A stretch of 64,000 nt of DNA from Opisthorchis felineus (lineage: Eukaryota; Platyhelminthes; Trematoda; Opisthorchiida; Opisthorchiidae). A program made the position numbers and the translations under genes. Positions 25,240 to 38,400 of the stretch are shown here, in pieces; within the stretch, counting starts at the first letter, position 1, and every line of letters starts with the position of its first letter. The stretch lies in assembly GCA_004794785.1 (NCBI GenBank), contig SJOL01005652.1, forward strand, positions 274,475 through 338,474, read 5' to 3'. The notes beneath the pieces are model-generated. The model had not been told where the DNA came from. It ran no database searches and was given only the letters and a program-made list of their open reading frames with translations.

Positions 25240-27770
25240 TTCGGGTAATTGACTGTGAACTCTTACGTCAACCAGAAATGTGGGCATAGTGAGCACGAAT
25301 TGTACTCACAAACTTCAGAGGTAGTGCTGTTCTGCCAAGTACATGTAGAAAAGCCTATCTATCTGTGGAATCAAGGGCTCTTTTGAAGCCCCACGAAACC
25401 TGTGTAGCCTGCGGTGCATGTGGCCCTACTCAAACATCTAACATCACACTAAGATACGATCAGTGACCCGCCCCATCCGCGGTATTATTGAAGCCAGTGG
25501 CCGCGTTATGACAAGTGTAAGGCCAGTGCTTCCATGCTTAACACAGTCGCTTCGTGTGCCTTTTCCTAATAGAGGTAATCTCATGTGTCTGGAGTGCGTA
25601 CTTGTTCTCGAATATGTTCAAAACCCATACAGTTTTCGGTATGTTTCATCATTGTCCCGATGGTTCCCACGACTGCCTTAAAGTGGCCTCTCGGAGAGGG
25701 CCGTATGTAAAACGATGTCCGCTGAAGGAAACTGACCCCCAAACGAAGCCACTTGCGATCGATCTTTTCAAGTGGTCCTCCCAGGGCGAGAAAGCGTGGT
25801 CAGTTCTCTCTAGATGTGGGAACATAGTGTGTTTAGTTTGGGAAGGTCTCATCTATTGAAATAACCTACTACAGAGCAACCATAAGCGGTCTCACCTGAA
25901 GGATGGTCTCTACAGACGGGGTTGTGGGCCATTCAGGTGGATCTGAAGTTAAAGGACCCCAAATCACGCGGGCGTAACAATTGCAACTTCATTGGTCAGA
26001 TAACTAGTTAGGGTCAACGCTTTCATGGGTTCCGCATCCTCGTCCTGTTAGGATGAATTGTGCGCTATTAGACTATTTAGAGTGGTTTGATCGAATTTCG
26101 AGCGATGGTCTCTCCAAGAATCAAAGCTCATGGTACCCAAGCTAAGTGGTCTTAACTGAGGTGGGTTCCTCTTGGTGGAGCATACAAGCGCTTCTTCCGG
26201 TCAGTATTGGGCGCTTACACATATAGGCACACAACAAGTCTTCCTTGTAGACGTATGCGGTGCTACATGGAAGCCACCTAAGCCAGTGTAAACCGTAGCA
26301 AATGAGATTGGTGGGTAAACACGCAGACGCCTTTTGATAATTGCTGGCCTACCCAAGCCTGGTGAAGTAACACTACCTGCCAGCACTAGTCTTTTAACAT
26401 CGAGATACTGGCGCCATAAGTCAGTTCCTAGTGTTTCTGTGAGATACCATATTTCTCCAGGGCACATTAACCTAATAGTGTTCCTGGAGAACGCTTATTA
26501 CCACGTAATTTAGGTGGGAGTGGTTAGCCAGGCGGCAAAATAGTAATCGGATGGCTACTGACGTTGTCAGTTAGTAGTATGACGATGGAGTCGAGCAGGT
26601 ATCGGTTAGAAATGTGAAAAATTATCTGGTGCTTTTGTGGTAAGCCGGTGACCGGCAAGTTAGATCTTACTCAGGCACGTTCGCCAACAAGCCACGCAGA
26701 TCAATGTAACTATGTTTTGGTCAATACAGAATGAGTGTTTCAAATTAGCTGCTTGCGTTCAAGCACCGAGATGCGGTGATGCTCGTGCAGATAGCAGCGT
26801 GCAAAATCGTAAATCTTCGGATGTTTCCAAGATGTTAAAGTAAGATTAGTCTGTCGCAGCGGCGAAATTTTGAGTTTAAGCTCCATTCTGTGTATAGATC
26901 AACAGTCCATCCAAAATGAGTTAGTTCGTGTTTTCGGCCACTAGTTTTACGTGGCTTATCCAGTTTGTTTTATCGTGCATCAAGATCCTAGCTAACCCGT
27001 AAGAAGTGGGACCCAAACAAACTAACGTATGTATTTAGAGTGGGTAATTGAACTATGAGTTATATATCATGTTTATATTTTGGTGCCCCAAGCGACGAAC
27101 TAGTCTTATGCCCATATCTCGACTGCATAGCGCTTAAGGCGCGATAAGTAGTCCGGCGATGAAAAGGAGAAATGTACCATAGGAAATAGTAATGTAGACT
27201 TTACATATGTGCAATCTCAATCAGCTACGAACAGCACCATGCTGAGCCAACTGGCGAATCATGACCACACGGAATTGTGGGGGGAATGACTTGCGCACCC
27301 TTACAAAAGGTATTTTAAACGAACTAGTATCACCAATTACTGAAATGTACAGGAAGGCAGGTTAATGCTCACCTTACGTGCAAAAGATCCATTTGATTTA
27401 GCTGTGAGTTTACATAGCATGTGTTTGGGAAATATCCCCACAAGCGTATTTCGGAGAAATATTCGGTATGTATTGATATGTTGTTTCCGGTTAAGTTACT
27501 GCTGCTTTACATGGACATTCTTAATGTTTATTCATCGGACCCTGACATAAAGTATGTTAAACGTGAATACAAGTAACATGTTTAAGCGTTTTCGGAACAC
27601 ACGGAAAAAGGGAGAGTTAGTAATTGACTGTTTGTGGATTCCTTTCAGTCTGTTTGCAGTAATCGCTATGGGGCGACTTCATAATTCGTCCACTCATTTT
27701 CCAGATTTTCTGAAACCTTTCTTGGTTCTCCTGCGTCATCAGTGAACTGATAAGTTCTGACATTCTTTCG
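25240..27770. other. no recognisable gene; upstream of the two-pass protein gene
   Basis: No domain is visible. The last few hundred bases should contain the promoter and 5' UTR of the 27778 gene, but no clear TATA box or splice structure stands out. Confidence 0.5.
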
Positions 27771-27777
27771 TTATTTG

Positions 27778-28161
27778 ATGGAAGCCGACACTGCTGAGTT
27801 CAAAAACTACAAAAACTTAAAAAATTTGTACAAATTGTTTTGTGTCGGATGCGTCGTGTTTCTCATTGGATTTTTCTTCATATTTTTTGGTCGACCATAC
27901 ACATTTGATCGAACAAACAAAGACCTGTTCCTCCCGTTTGGCTTGTTGTTTCTCATACCTGGTATCGCGGTGATCATTGGCGCTTCTTACTTACTTTCCA
28001 AGCAATGGAAATTGTCGAATGATTTCGCTCTGCTAAACAAGATGCAACCTCCTGTCGATGAAATGCCAGAAGATATGAAGGGTCCCATTGACGTTTCTTC
28101 TCCCGTCGAATCACTGCCTGGCTATTCACAGCTTGGACTGGATCCAAACGAACCTATATAA
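27778..28161 (+). CDS. small two-pass membrane protein, TMEM230/TMEM134-like topology
   Basis: This single open frame has 127 residues. It has a short charged N-terminal tail, a first membrane segment around residues 21-39 (CVVFLIGFFFIFFG), a short polar loop, a second segment around residues 52-72 (LPFGLLFLIPGIAVIIGASY) and an acidic, proline-rich C-terminal tail ending LDPNEPI. The FLIG...G first helix and the LxPG second helix recall the TMEM230/TMEM134 (DUF872) group of small endomembrane trafficking proteins, but the short N tail and the long C tail differ, so I give no symbol. In-frame stops at 27748 and 27751 set the first ATG at 27778; its Kozak context is weak. Codon use, the clean hydrophobic pattern and an AATAAA 230 bases downstream make it the best non-CFAP299 coding candidate. 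Upstream exons in other frames cannot be excluded. Confidence 0.68.
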   Translation: MEADTAEFKNYKNLKNLYKLFCVGCVVFLIGFFFIFFGRPYTFDRTNKDLFLPFGLLFLIPGIAVIIGASYLLSKQWKLSNDFALLNKMQPPVDEMPEDMKGPIDVSSPVESLPGYSQLGLDPNEPI

Positions 28162-28389
28162 ATGTTCATTTGTCCAACTCCAATTTGCCCTACTCGTGAA
28201 GTTAAACCCTCTGTATTATTTAGTCTTTTCTGATTTATTTTTACACTCCAGAAATGTGCTTGCAGGCACACGGTTGGTGGGTATGTCCTCATTCAATATA
28301 GGCTGTTATTAGTGTGATGGCTTCAATCATATCGTCATCATATTTTTTTATAGAATGTTACCAAATTCATCGTATTTCCGTTCATGTCA

Positions 28390-28395
28390 AATAAA
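28390..28395 (+). terminator. polyadenylation signal of the two-pass membrane protein gene
   Basis: AATAAA lies 230 bases after the stop codon of the 27778-28161 frame, a normal 3' UTR length. It is on the coding strand of that gene, with T-rich sequence just upstream. Confidence 0.45.
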
Positions 28396-29061
28396 TTTGA
28401 AGGCAGAAGCCCTCCAAGTCACATGTTTATGGCACTTTCTTGGTAATGCGAATAGCGGTGAAAAATATGTGGTCGCCTATCATGCCATTAGTTTCATTAA
28501 GGAGTAGAAAAGTAAAACGTGAATAGGAGCTTACCAGAAATATTCATGTCCTTCACCTTTCCTATTGATTCAGAGCTATCACTCAATATATAGCAACAAA
28601 GACGCTGTCCGATGGCTTTTAAGAGTTTTACAAACCATCTGGTCACGTGATTTGGCGTATCAATCACAGAGAGGAGGAGAATACTTCAGTTGTGCAATCC
28701 AGCTAGGCAAATAGCCTTGATCAATCTGTTCCTCTGTGCTTCAGAACGCTGCAAGTAGTTTTATCAGTATTAATCGGGTCCTTACGAATTTTAACTCGTT
28801 TCCGTCCACGGGACTTAACCTAAGAGTATTGTATTTCCCTGGCTGTTCGAGAGAACATTTTGATCACGCAGACATTTCGATTCTACACCAGAGTTCCAAA
28901 TCCGTCTGGCTACAACATTGCGGTATTCCCCTGAACAAAGACCACACGTGAAGGATGGTCTCACTGGTCTCAATTTAGGGTTGTGGTTTCTCAGCGGAGG
29001 AACTTCTGTCTATCAAACAAGCAACCAAATATGTAAGTTTCTTTAACTTCAACAACGAAAA

Positions 29062-29246
29062 AATTGTTCACCTGCAACACTCTTTCGACGCCTAGCTGAC
29101 ATGGGGTCCGAATAAAGGACGAGAGCTGAGATACTGTTAGGTTGCCCAAGCTTAGACAGAACAATTGAGATACTGAGGTTGGCTTCGAACTACGGACCTC
29201 CCGGTCACGAAGTTCGCGCCTTAACTACTGAGCTATCTCGAGATCA
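29062..29246 (-). mobile_element. tRNA-derived SINE, copy 2
   Basis: On the minus strand the head reads ATAGCTCAGTAGTTAAGGCG (A box, near 29235-29217) and GGTCCGTAGTTCGAAGCC (B box, near 29198-29181). The body (GTCTAAGCTTGGGCAACC, AACAGTATCTCAGCTCTCG, TATTCGGAC, CAGCTAGGCGTCGAAAG, GTTGCAGGTGAAC) lines up with copy 1. It ends in a T-rich stretch. It lies between the two-pass membrane protein gene and the end of CFAP299. Confidence 0.85.
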
Positions 29247-29249
29247 TTT

Positions 29250-32087
29250 TGCTAACCAGGCAATGATACACTGAATTCCATGTATCAGTGTTCTAACTTT
29301 CCCTCATAATACATACAACATAACTAGCATGCACTGTGAAGACCATGCTTATCACCCATGAACACTGTTAATATGATAAAAACAGCGCTGGAAAGTCAAT
29401 GTTTTACAGATACCAACTGAAGCGAGACCAGAAAAGCTTGTTTAGGTCCGAAGTTGTGCATGGTTTCGTTTTGAATGTCGCAGCTTTCTGTGGGCGTTCT
29501 GTCCGTTGAGAGACAGAAAGGGCACTGTGGCTGTCGAGGGTTGTGCGGAGTCCGCACAGTTATATTGAGTGCTGGATAAGTGGTGGCACTGATGTTTGTG
29601 GTGTAACAGTCAGGCGATATTCTTCCTTAGGCTCCTCTTTTATAGCGACCTTAATAGATTAAGATCATAGCTGTACGCTTCTGGATGGATCAACCCTCGG
29701 AAAAGACCGCCTAGCTTGACCTATGGAGTAGCGAACTCCCTCGCAGAAGATACCACCTTCGGGGGTTTCTTTGAGGTGACCTCTCGAATGAAAAGTGATG
29801 TCGAATTTTCTCCTTTTCAAAAGATGAACCTTTACAAGAGATCATTTCTGATCGGTCTTTTTAGGATAGTCTTTCAGCAGCAAGTTTCAGTTAAGTCGCT
29901 TCTACCTCAACATGCAGAGATTCATCATATATGGTTCGTTTCAATAACTGGTCTCTTCAGGGAGAATCCTAAGCATTCAAACCATATACAAACGACCAAC
30001 CACACATGGTAGGTGGCTTTACAAGGAGAAGAAACTTGGGCAGTTGTGTGCCGTGCGGCTGAAAATCATGTTATGAAACCCCAAACGCTTGCGGGGGACA
30101 GTGCTGTCTTCGTGCGAGTGTCACCTAGTTGATGTAGAAGTACATAAAATCCCAGTGCTAGAATTTCATGTGGCGTTTTTTGATGGGTTGGTAAATTGCC
30201 CACGGGAGATTGGGAGATGGCTTCTCAATTTCAAGTGAAATTTCAGGACGTTACTGAAGTGGTCCTGAAATCTAAGGGTGGTTTCCATTAAGGGGTTACT
30301 GTTCGTTTACCGGCGCAGATATAAATAATCAACTGGCAGCTGGTTTTGCACATCAAAATGCACGTTCGAGTTGACTTGCTCACAATATGAACGTGATTAT
30401 CATACAGAACAGTGTTCACACACATCTTCCCTGATTGCAACAGATCATTATATCGTAGATCCTAAATGTGCATAACAAAATGTGTATTACTGACGGCCTA
30501 GTGAGCTTGTGAAACACCACGTCTCCCTGGATATCTGGCCGATATCAGCGCTTAACCCATTGTGGAACTCACATGCGGCGCTCGCTTCTCTCATATCTCT
30601 CGAGGGCATTACTGTGTAGTAAGCGATGTCACTGTACGGGGTAAAATTTTAAAAATCCGGCTTGTACCGTTCACAAATTATCTATGTAATAAGGGGACTG
30701 TGGGCCGAAGGGCGACAAGCTGAAAAGTTTGTGGGTCAATAGCCTACACAAAACTATAGAAATCCCCCTATGAATGAAACAGATATCCTACGCAGTTGAA
30801 CGTCGAACTCTACTGCTTTTCTTATGTCAGGTTCGACATTTCTGCATTATCAGGGTTTCACATCCCAGCAGATCACCAAAATGAACTTCGGGCCATGTGT
30901 TCAATCGCGGTGAACGAGAAACGACATTGGACTCTTTCCAGAGCAGTAATCCCTCTCGGGAGACGTCTTTTTTGACGGATTACAGTAATATTCAATGTTC
31001 ATCTAGCTGAAAGTCATGTTTGAAAAAGTCAACCGCATTAACCCTTGTGTGTACCTTGTTTGGTTAAGAGCCCATTTGGTGCCCCGAAGGGGGGCTTAAA
31101 CCAACAATTGTGCATCCCGTTTTTTGTAGCGAGGGCATACTGCACCTTGGAGACACCTGAGTAGTCTTTGTTAAGTGTTGCAGTGGTCACTCAAAATAGA
31201 CCAAATTCGAAACAAAACTCATGTGAAATTTTCATATTTCCACAAATGATAAGCAGCTCAGAACAAGGGATAGTTCAAAAGACGCGGCAACCTTTCGCGG
31301 AGAAAATCAACAAATGACAACGTGTTATGAATTCCGTGACTGGGTGGTGAGTGGCACTAATCCTATCTGTATAAGGATTACTCACATTGGTTTTTTCGTC
31401 TGAATAGTTCTCTGTCCTTGTGGAAGATCTTATATTGACCAAGGCTTGGATTTGCACATTTGTTTTTATCAAGTGTTACTGGGTCTCGAAAACCTCAAAA
31501 AGAGGAGCGCTTTCGTCATTTAGATTTGCCCGATTAAAGCCTTCGAATGGACTACCACACGTCCGACACTTCTGTGCCTACATCATGAATTTCATCATTT
31601 AGCGTCAACGTTATCGTTTGGATGCGTCATTCCAAATCGCACAGCCAGGTGAACTGTTGAACTACTAAAATAATTTCTAGACCTCGTCACGAAATCCTAA
31701 TAACAGCGAATTGGCGAGTGTCTAAGAATGTACGGTTCTTAGGGTCACGCTTACAAATGACTGATTGACGAACACTTCTAACTTATTTGATTGAGAGGAA
31801 AGATTGGAAGGCTACGAAACTGACTTCTCTCAATTCGAAATCTGAGATATATTCGTGATAGATTTCAGTGCCTCTTTGGGAAAATATATACTTCCTCAGA
31901 CATAAGGCGGGCTGTGCCCTATACATTCAGTTGAGAAAAAACCACCAACCAAGGATTCAGCTGGAGGGTTCAGTTGAGTCTCCCGTCAAAACAGAATTCC
32001 TCTAAAAATGGGTTGATTTCGTAAATGGCGCTCTGTTAGAGATATTGGCCAAAAAGTTCCAAAATCAGGTAGCAATTCAGTCGCTGC
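29250..32087. other. intergenic region between convergent genes
   Basis: Lies between the SINE and the end of CFAP299. No coding or RNA feature recognised; short unassigned frames such as 29716-30012 only. Confidence 0.5.
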
Positions 32088-32093
32088 TTTATT
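32088..32093 (-). terminator. possible polyadenylation signal of CFAP299
   Basis: The minus strand has AATAAA about 300 bases after the CFAP299 stop codon. It is the first canonical hexamer I noticed in the downstream 300 bases; no transcript evidence is available. Confidence 0.35.
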
Positions 32094-32392
32094 GCGTCAC
32101 TGAGGCCAGCTCATTGAATTTTTTCTGATAAAATATACTTTGTATCTGTTTGCTTCAGAGAGAGGGTAGGCCTGTGCCATATAACCTGTATTTTTGATAG
32201 ATATGCTAAAAGACTGCTACAGACAATATACAGGTTCTCAGGTCCATTAATGGTGATAGGAAGCGATTGATCTACAGATTCGGATACGTGGCCGGACGAT
32301 AAATTAAGATGACGGATCAGACTCTCCGGTAAACTGCCATTTTTGCTAGGCATAATGCACATGAATTTGAATGAAAGTACTGGTAGACTAGA

Positions 32393-32491
32393 TCAAGTTT
32401 TCCGTCTTGTGATGTGATCATAAATGACGGCCTGTAAGTACTTCTCGGTTGCAACAACAGTTCTTGTAGAGTTGTCTCCGGGTGTTGGAAC
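32393..32491 (-). CDS. CFAP299: CFAP299 exon 6 (last coding exon)
   Basis: The exon is preceded by a pyrimidine-rich acceptor (tttttcatctttag). It holds 32 codons plus TGA, encoding [20 protein letters not shown] and [12 protein letters not shown]. The GDNSTRT and AVIxDHIxRRKT motifs are the expected C terminus of CFAP299. It joins DPT of exon 5 in phase 0. Confidence 0.93.
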   Translation of the reverse strand, partial: VPTPGDNSTRTVVATEKYLQAVIYDHITRRKT

Positions 32492-35400
32492 CTAAAGATG
32501 AAAAATAGATAAAGCACAGATGTACATAATGGAACTCCCTCCTCTCAAGAGGTTTAAAAAACCGAACGAGCAAAATTTCAGTCTAATGGAAGTTAGTCAT
32601 ATCAAACAACATACCAGATTTATTGAATACTCATGAATGTATAGCCGTTGAATATGCCCGTTTATTGCAACCTTGCTGCTGGCGTAAGTTTAATGTCAAC
32701 TTTCCCGTTGATGGTACAGAAGAGTGTGACCTCACTTCTTCTGGCAGAACGTCACTGTTGTCCTAAATTCCAATGTCAGTTTGGGTGACAAAGAGGTCAC
32801 TGCCGTAATTGATCCGAAAAAATAATGTCTCAGGTAAAGGGACCTTTAGGGCTTCCTGTAAGATGGTCTGTATGCGCTGAATGATCCGGGTGATGCTTTT
32901 TCTCCCATAGTTGCTGTGTGTGATGGCATTCTAGTTTTGCTTTTTTCCTTGCAATCATACCCTGTGTTCTTGTTTTTGACTCGATCTTAAAGCGTTATTT
33001 GGCCTTCACCAACCCTTTAACCACGCGTTGACTTTGACATTACGTTCAATACCACCATGTGGCTTTGTCATTCGTGTGGATGAGCTGAAGTTGCGGTCCC
33101 GTTTGAGTCCGTCTACAAGTTTGTCCGGTAGTACGTGATAGTTAAAACACGCCGAAGTGGATTCTCTTTCGCTGGCATTGCAGTAGTCGAGCGAGTCGCT
33201 GCTGACAATACACTGTTTTGTCAGTTCGTCCGTACATAGTTCAGCCCACATGGTTCGCTGGCATCCGAAACGGATCCACCGGTCGACAGTGGTTGATGCA
33301 CCGGGCATCTGCGCTTAGTTAGTAAACCACAAACGATTTATGCCGAGCCGAAAGTTGTGCTATATCAGGCCACTGACACATATGTAAACCCGATGGAATA
33401 AGGTCAGCAGACCAACACGCGGAAGCTCGATTTATGGTTCATCATGTGGGCTATATAGCTCAAATCCACGTCTCCTTGTCGGTTCAGTAGTGTCTAAAAG
33501 TTGAAAATGAATAGTCCGAAAATAATTTTTCGCTCCAAAACATTGTTCTCCTAAATGATCCATTATTCTCCGATTTGTTTGATCTGTAACTGCAAACATG
33601 TTGGCTTTCCTGCGTTGTTCCACTTCACTAGATGGCAAAACCAGAGCCAGCTTTCCTTAGCTTTTCTTGATCATCCAGTCGTGTCTCACTATATGCATGG
33701 AGGTCTACCCTATAGCGTTTGAATTATTTTGGAACAAGAGCAGGTCGCCATTCAGGCCTGTCTCCTCCACCTCTACTCATGACAGTTGTCATGATCCAGG
33801 TTCCAAGTCGAAGGTATGTCTTGCTCTTTGTAGTTCGCATAACTTGCTGGGATGGGGTTTCCTGAATGCTAATTCTGGAAATAGGGGCTTATTTTGCCTA
33901 CTTCATCCCAAACCTTTAACCACAGTGCCCGACCCACAAGGCAGTGAGTTCTAAATTAGCCCAAGGAATAAAAGTCTGGCTCCTAATTTCAATGCTACAT
34001 CGGGTGTCTTTCGAGCAGCACCAGACTCTATGGTTTTAGAAGCATTTTAACCGCACTGCATAATTCGCCAGCTGTCACAGTTAAACGATTGGAGCGTGCG
34101 GCTTTTGAGGCCGACCTTTTCTAACCCGTCCTTCCCGGGGGTAAGCAGCATAGCTGCTTCCATAAATGGGGAGATTCTGGGTGCCTGTGAGATACACACT
34201 GCTGTTTTCAAACTCCTTTCGCAGCGAACAGTGCGATCCACTGCTTTTGGTTGTACTGCTCTCCAATAGATTTNNNNNNNNNNNNNNNNNNNNNNNNNNN
34301 NNNNNNNNNNNNNNNNNNNNNNNNNNNNNNNNNNNNNNNNNNNNNNNNNNNNNNNNNNNNNNNTATTATAATCGATCCACCGGCGTAAGCCAAGCAGATG
34401 TCTGAAAAGTGAAGCCATTCATCACCTAGCCGGTTCGCCCGAAATCAAGTAGTATAAACGTAGAAAGTGTAACGGCATACAACTATTATGATGTTGGGAA
34501 TCCTTTCAGACATAAATCCGAGGGATATTGTCCGATCTCATTTGAGATCCGTAGATGGTTTCAGAAAGGTAGGCGATATTTTCAACCATCTTATGTGTTG
34601 TAACATTTGGATTTGATGCGGGACCTGGGGCATTCGCAGCTTTATCCCATGTAAGAGTATGAAGTCACTTAGCTATTCCGAATGTTCCTTTTCACACATA
34701 AGAGCAGAATTCTTGGGTACGTCTTCATACCGTTCGCAAGAATGAGATAAGCAAAAGCCCATATGAACAGCGGCGAATTATTAGTACTGGCTTGTTTCGT
34801 TTGATTTCATTCAACATCGAGAAAATGATAAGTGAAATGCATATCATAAACCTTGGTGATACCGGAAAAACCAGTCGAACTTTTGGGAATAGCACCCTAA
34901 TGTTGTTACGGGCATACGCCTAAAAGAGCAACGATGTACGCACTCCTCCTACCTAGTGACCCACTCCTCAAATGCTTTATGGTTATGAGCTACTGTGGCA
35001 GGGTTGGGATATTCATTCCCCCATAATCCGACTGCTTTTTCTCGGCTTTTCAAAGGTAGTGATATAGAATAGTTATAAGCCGGAATTTTGGTTTCGAAAT
35101 ATATTTACAAGCTGAAGAAGAACTATAGGTGAATCATCTGCACTTCAATCCTACATGGTACTGCAGAAAATGTCGAAATGCAATTCGGAGTTCCAAATCC
35201 ATACTGTTAGATAATAATTGAACATATATCATTTCAAAATTAAATTGGCTAAGAGATCCAATCTGATGTACCACTCACAGCCTCGTCATTAGTTTGAAAA
35301 GATCCTAGCGTAACGGATCATTGCAGTCTACCACACGTGAACAGGTAGGGTTTCATAAACAGACAACGACGGAAGATCATTATTGATACGTTCAGCATCC

Positions 35401-38400
35401 GCCAAACAGGTAATCAGGGTCTTATCATCAACCACCGTCTTATTTAAGAAAATCGTCTTTAAATTCGAAGTTAATATGATGCTGCAGAATCCACCGGCGA
35501 CTCCTTTTCTCATCCGTAGAATTGGTTTATCTTGCGTTGACCCAGATATGATCATATTGCGGTAGGAATCAATCGACATGAACCAGACACCACAAAAAGT
35601 ACGAAAAATCACTGACCCATCTGCCTGACTGTCAGATGCAGTGTGTGGGTGAATGTCAAGATCGTGTGGCTAATATGCGTCCTTTGACTGGATGGAGTGC
35701 ACTGTGGAACCACGGTCAGGATCAGCCTGCCGCCCAGCACAGAGCAGGGTGCCGCATAAACTCATACCTGAGTTTCGGAGGCGAACAACCGAAAAGCTAG
35801 AAAAAGCACCATTGTGAGAAAAAGGAGTCCCAATGCACCACCTATGTTACTGGTTGGGAAGTTGGATGGAACTTATCGGTTTTATGTGGATTTTTTGGAA
35901 CTAGACAGAGTGACTATCGAAGATGCCATGTCCATGCGAACAACGGAAGTTCTCCCGGATCTCCACACAGCCGAAGTGACTTCGTCAACTGACCAGTGAT
36001 CTGTCTATTGGCGACCTCTCCCGGTGACTCATGATAGAATCAAAGCTGTTTTTTGCGATAAGGCATAGGTATGCGAGTCCCTGAAAATATGTTCTGGTTC
36101 ACACAATGTCCCGACCACATTCGGTCAACGTTATGGATAAACCTTTGATGAAGTGGAAGCCGTTGTTCTTCTCCACAGAATTGATAATTTGCTATAGAAA
36201 AGAATATGTGAGGAGAGTTAGAAAGGTGCTCCAGAGAATAAGAGGAGCTAGAAAGTAGCTCGGTAGCACCAAATGCAGACGTTCCTTTGAATCAGTAGTG
36301 TGTCTTGACAACATGGAGGGAAATGGCCACGCCAGTCCACCTCCAGAAAATGGGGAACATTGGAATTATCATGCCCCAATGTCATAGTAATAGATGTGGT
36401 CGTGTCTCAGCTTCGCCGTGTCATGATTCTCTGAGACGGCGTTTCCACTCTTCTGGTGCTTCAAAATGATGAAATGTTTGAGTGGACCCCAGAACTAAGG
36501 AGCGCATTTCGGGGTCTGAAAGAAAGTAGTATATTCAACCTTAAAATCTAACGAGACGCCTTCCACGTCTGCTGGCATGTTAAGAGGATGTAAGTTGCTT
36601 ACTCACGCAGTGAAGAGAAACCATTACACAACCAACGGAGTGCCTTGCAATGGTTTTTGAATTAGAAGGAAGACAAGAACATCCTGTTGCAAAATAGGCT
36701 GGTCATAAACCCTTGGCATGAGTGGTGGCAACCAAAAGCCCTCGAGGACGGCTAGCTATATGGGCGCTAAGGCTTCATGACGTCAACTTTAGGATTCAGC
36801 ATGTCGGTGACCAGGAACGCAATATACCAGAGGAGCCTCCTAGATTCGATCGAGGAACAGACGAACCCACTCACAAGCGAAGTGATATCTGTAAGTTTAG
36901 TCACATTGTTTGGACAATGTGTAGCGAACCATCAGATGAGTGATCCGCTGTGCCAACCAACAAAGGACCAAATCAAGGCCGAAAGCAACGTCGTAAAATT
37001 GCACGCACTTCTCACATGATGATTTAGATTCTACCTGGGGAATGGAGTGCTGTTGCCGAAAGTGATCAAAACTTGAGACCCGTAAAGTACCATATGTGCT
37101 AATGGAACACCGGCATCCACAGATGCAGGTAACGTCTGATCAAGTATACATCGGTGCGGGGGAGACGCTTGTTTTAGCCGCAATTATACCGAGATGTAAA
37201 GAGTTTGCAGTGCCAGAGCACGAAGAAGCCAAAAGCCAGGTACAACTAACCGTCCGGCACGAGAATGGTGGACGGATTCGTTAAGTCCATGACCGGCAAG
37301 CTCAAACGGAAAATGCTCTATACTGGTGGGTCAAGGCATTTACGACTACAGATGAAACTGCTGAAACGGTGAAACGTATCTTCAAAGGAGATATAATCAC
37401 ACGACTTAGCACACTTGAGAAATTTTTGAATGACGGTTGGCCCATGTTTTGAGTTAGGAAGATTTAATGAGATGCTGCTGAAGAACCTACAGGACGAGGA
37501 TATATTCCTGCCACCCTCAAGTCAGCCGAGTGGGGGACAGATCTAACCGTACACTGAAGAATTAGTTCAGTGATTACATTTCAGACTGAGATGAGTCCTC
37601 TGTCATAGCACAACAGAGAAATCCTGTACCCAGGCATCCAATTCTGATCACTACAGGGGCTCGGGGCTTAAACAGTGCCTGATGTGTCCGCAGAAACCGG
37701 CCCCGTTATGCAGTTTTCCGGGACAAAAAGAAGGCGTGCGAAGCTGACAGCTTAGTGCAGAGCAAAGACTACAGCTGATCTGAAATTCTTAGCCTAAGGG
37801 CAAGTGAATTCGTTGTAAGTAGTTGCAAGCTTTGTAGAATTCATGCTCATATCACTCTCGTTTGAACAGTCGTCCACTTGTCCTGGCGCAATTTTCACCC
37901 AAAAGGGAAAGCACCTGACTGGACCTCTAATAAGAGTGAATCTTGAGTCCAGTAATCCCTTCCCTGTAGGTATTCTGGTAGCCTACATAAGACAACCACA
38001 AGATTTGTGAAACAGTCGAGTTCTCAGGACATCTAGGCTTCTACTGACAAGTAGTATCTTCAGCCGCCGCAAGTTCACTTATCATTTATAACACCTCTAT
38101 ACAAAGAACTCAGTTCACTTTGCTTCGGTCATCTCCTACATGAAGATGAACCGAAGTAGCGTTGGTTTACGTTCACCTTTAGGAGGGATGATTTTGCTTT
38201 TTGTGGGGTTGATTAGTACGTTTGTAGTATTTCATTTTCAGCATGGATAATCGAAAGTAGTACACTTACCGTGGGGTCAACATTGATAATTTTTCTGTCA
38301 CGCTTGTTTTTGAACAAGAGCCCGCTGGGATTCTCAGCTAACACGGTGTAGTTAGGTGACGAGGTCGCGACGACATTTTGAGTCTCCCAGTTGTAAAAGC

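Noticed and set aside
27365..27745. Two short frames upstream of the two-pass protein gene as extra exons
   Set aside because: They lack splice sites that would join them in phase to 27778, and in-frame stops at 27748-27753 separate them from the gene.
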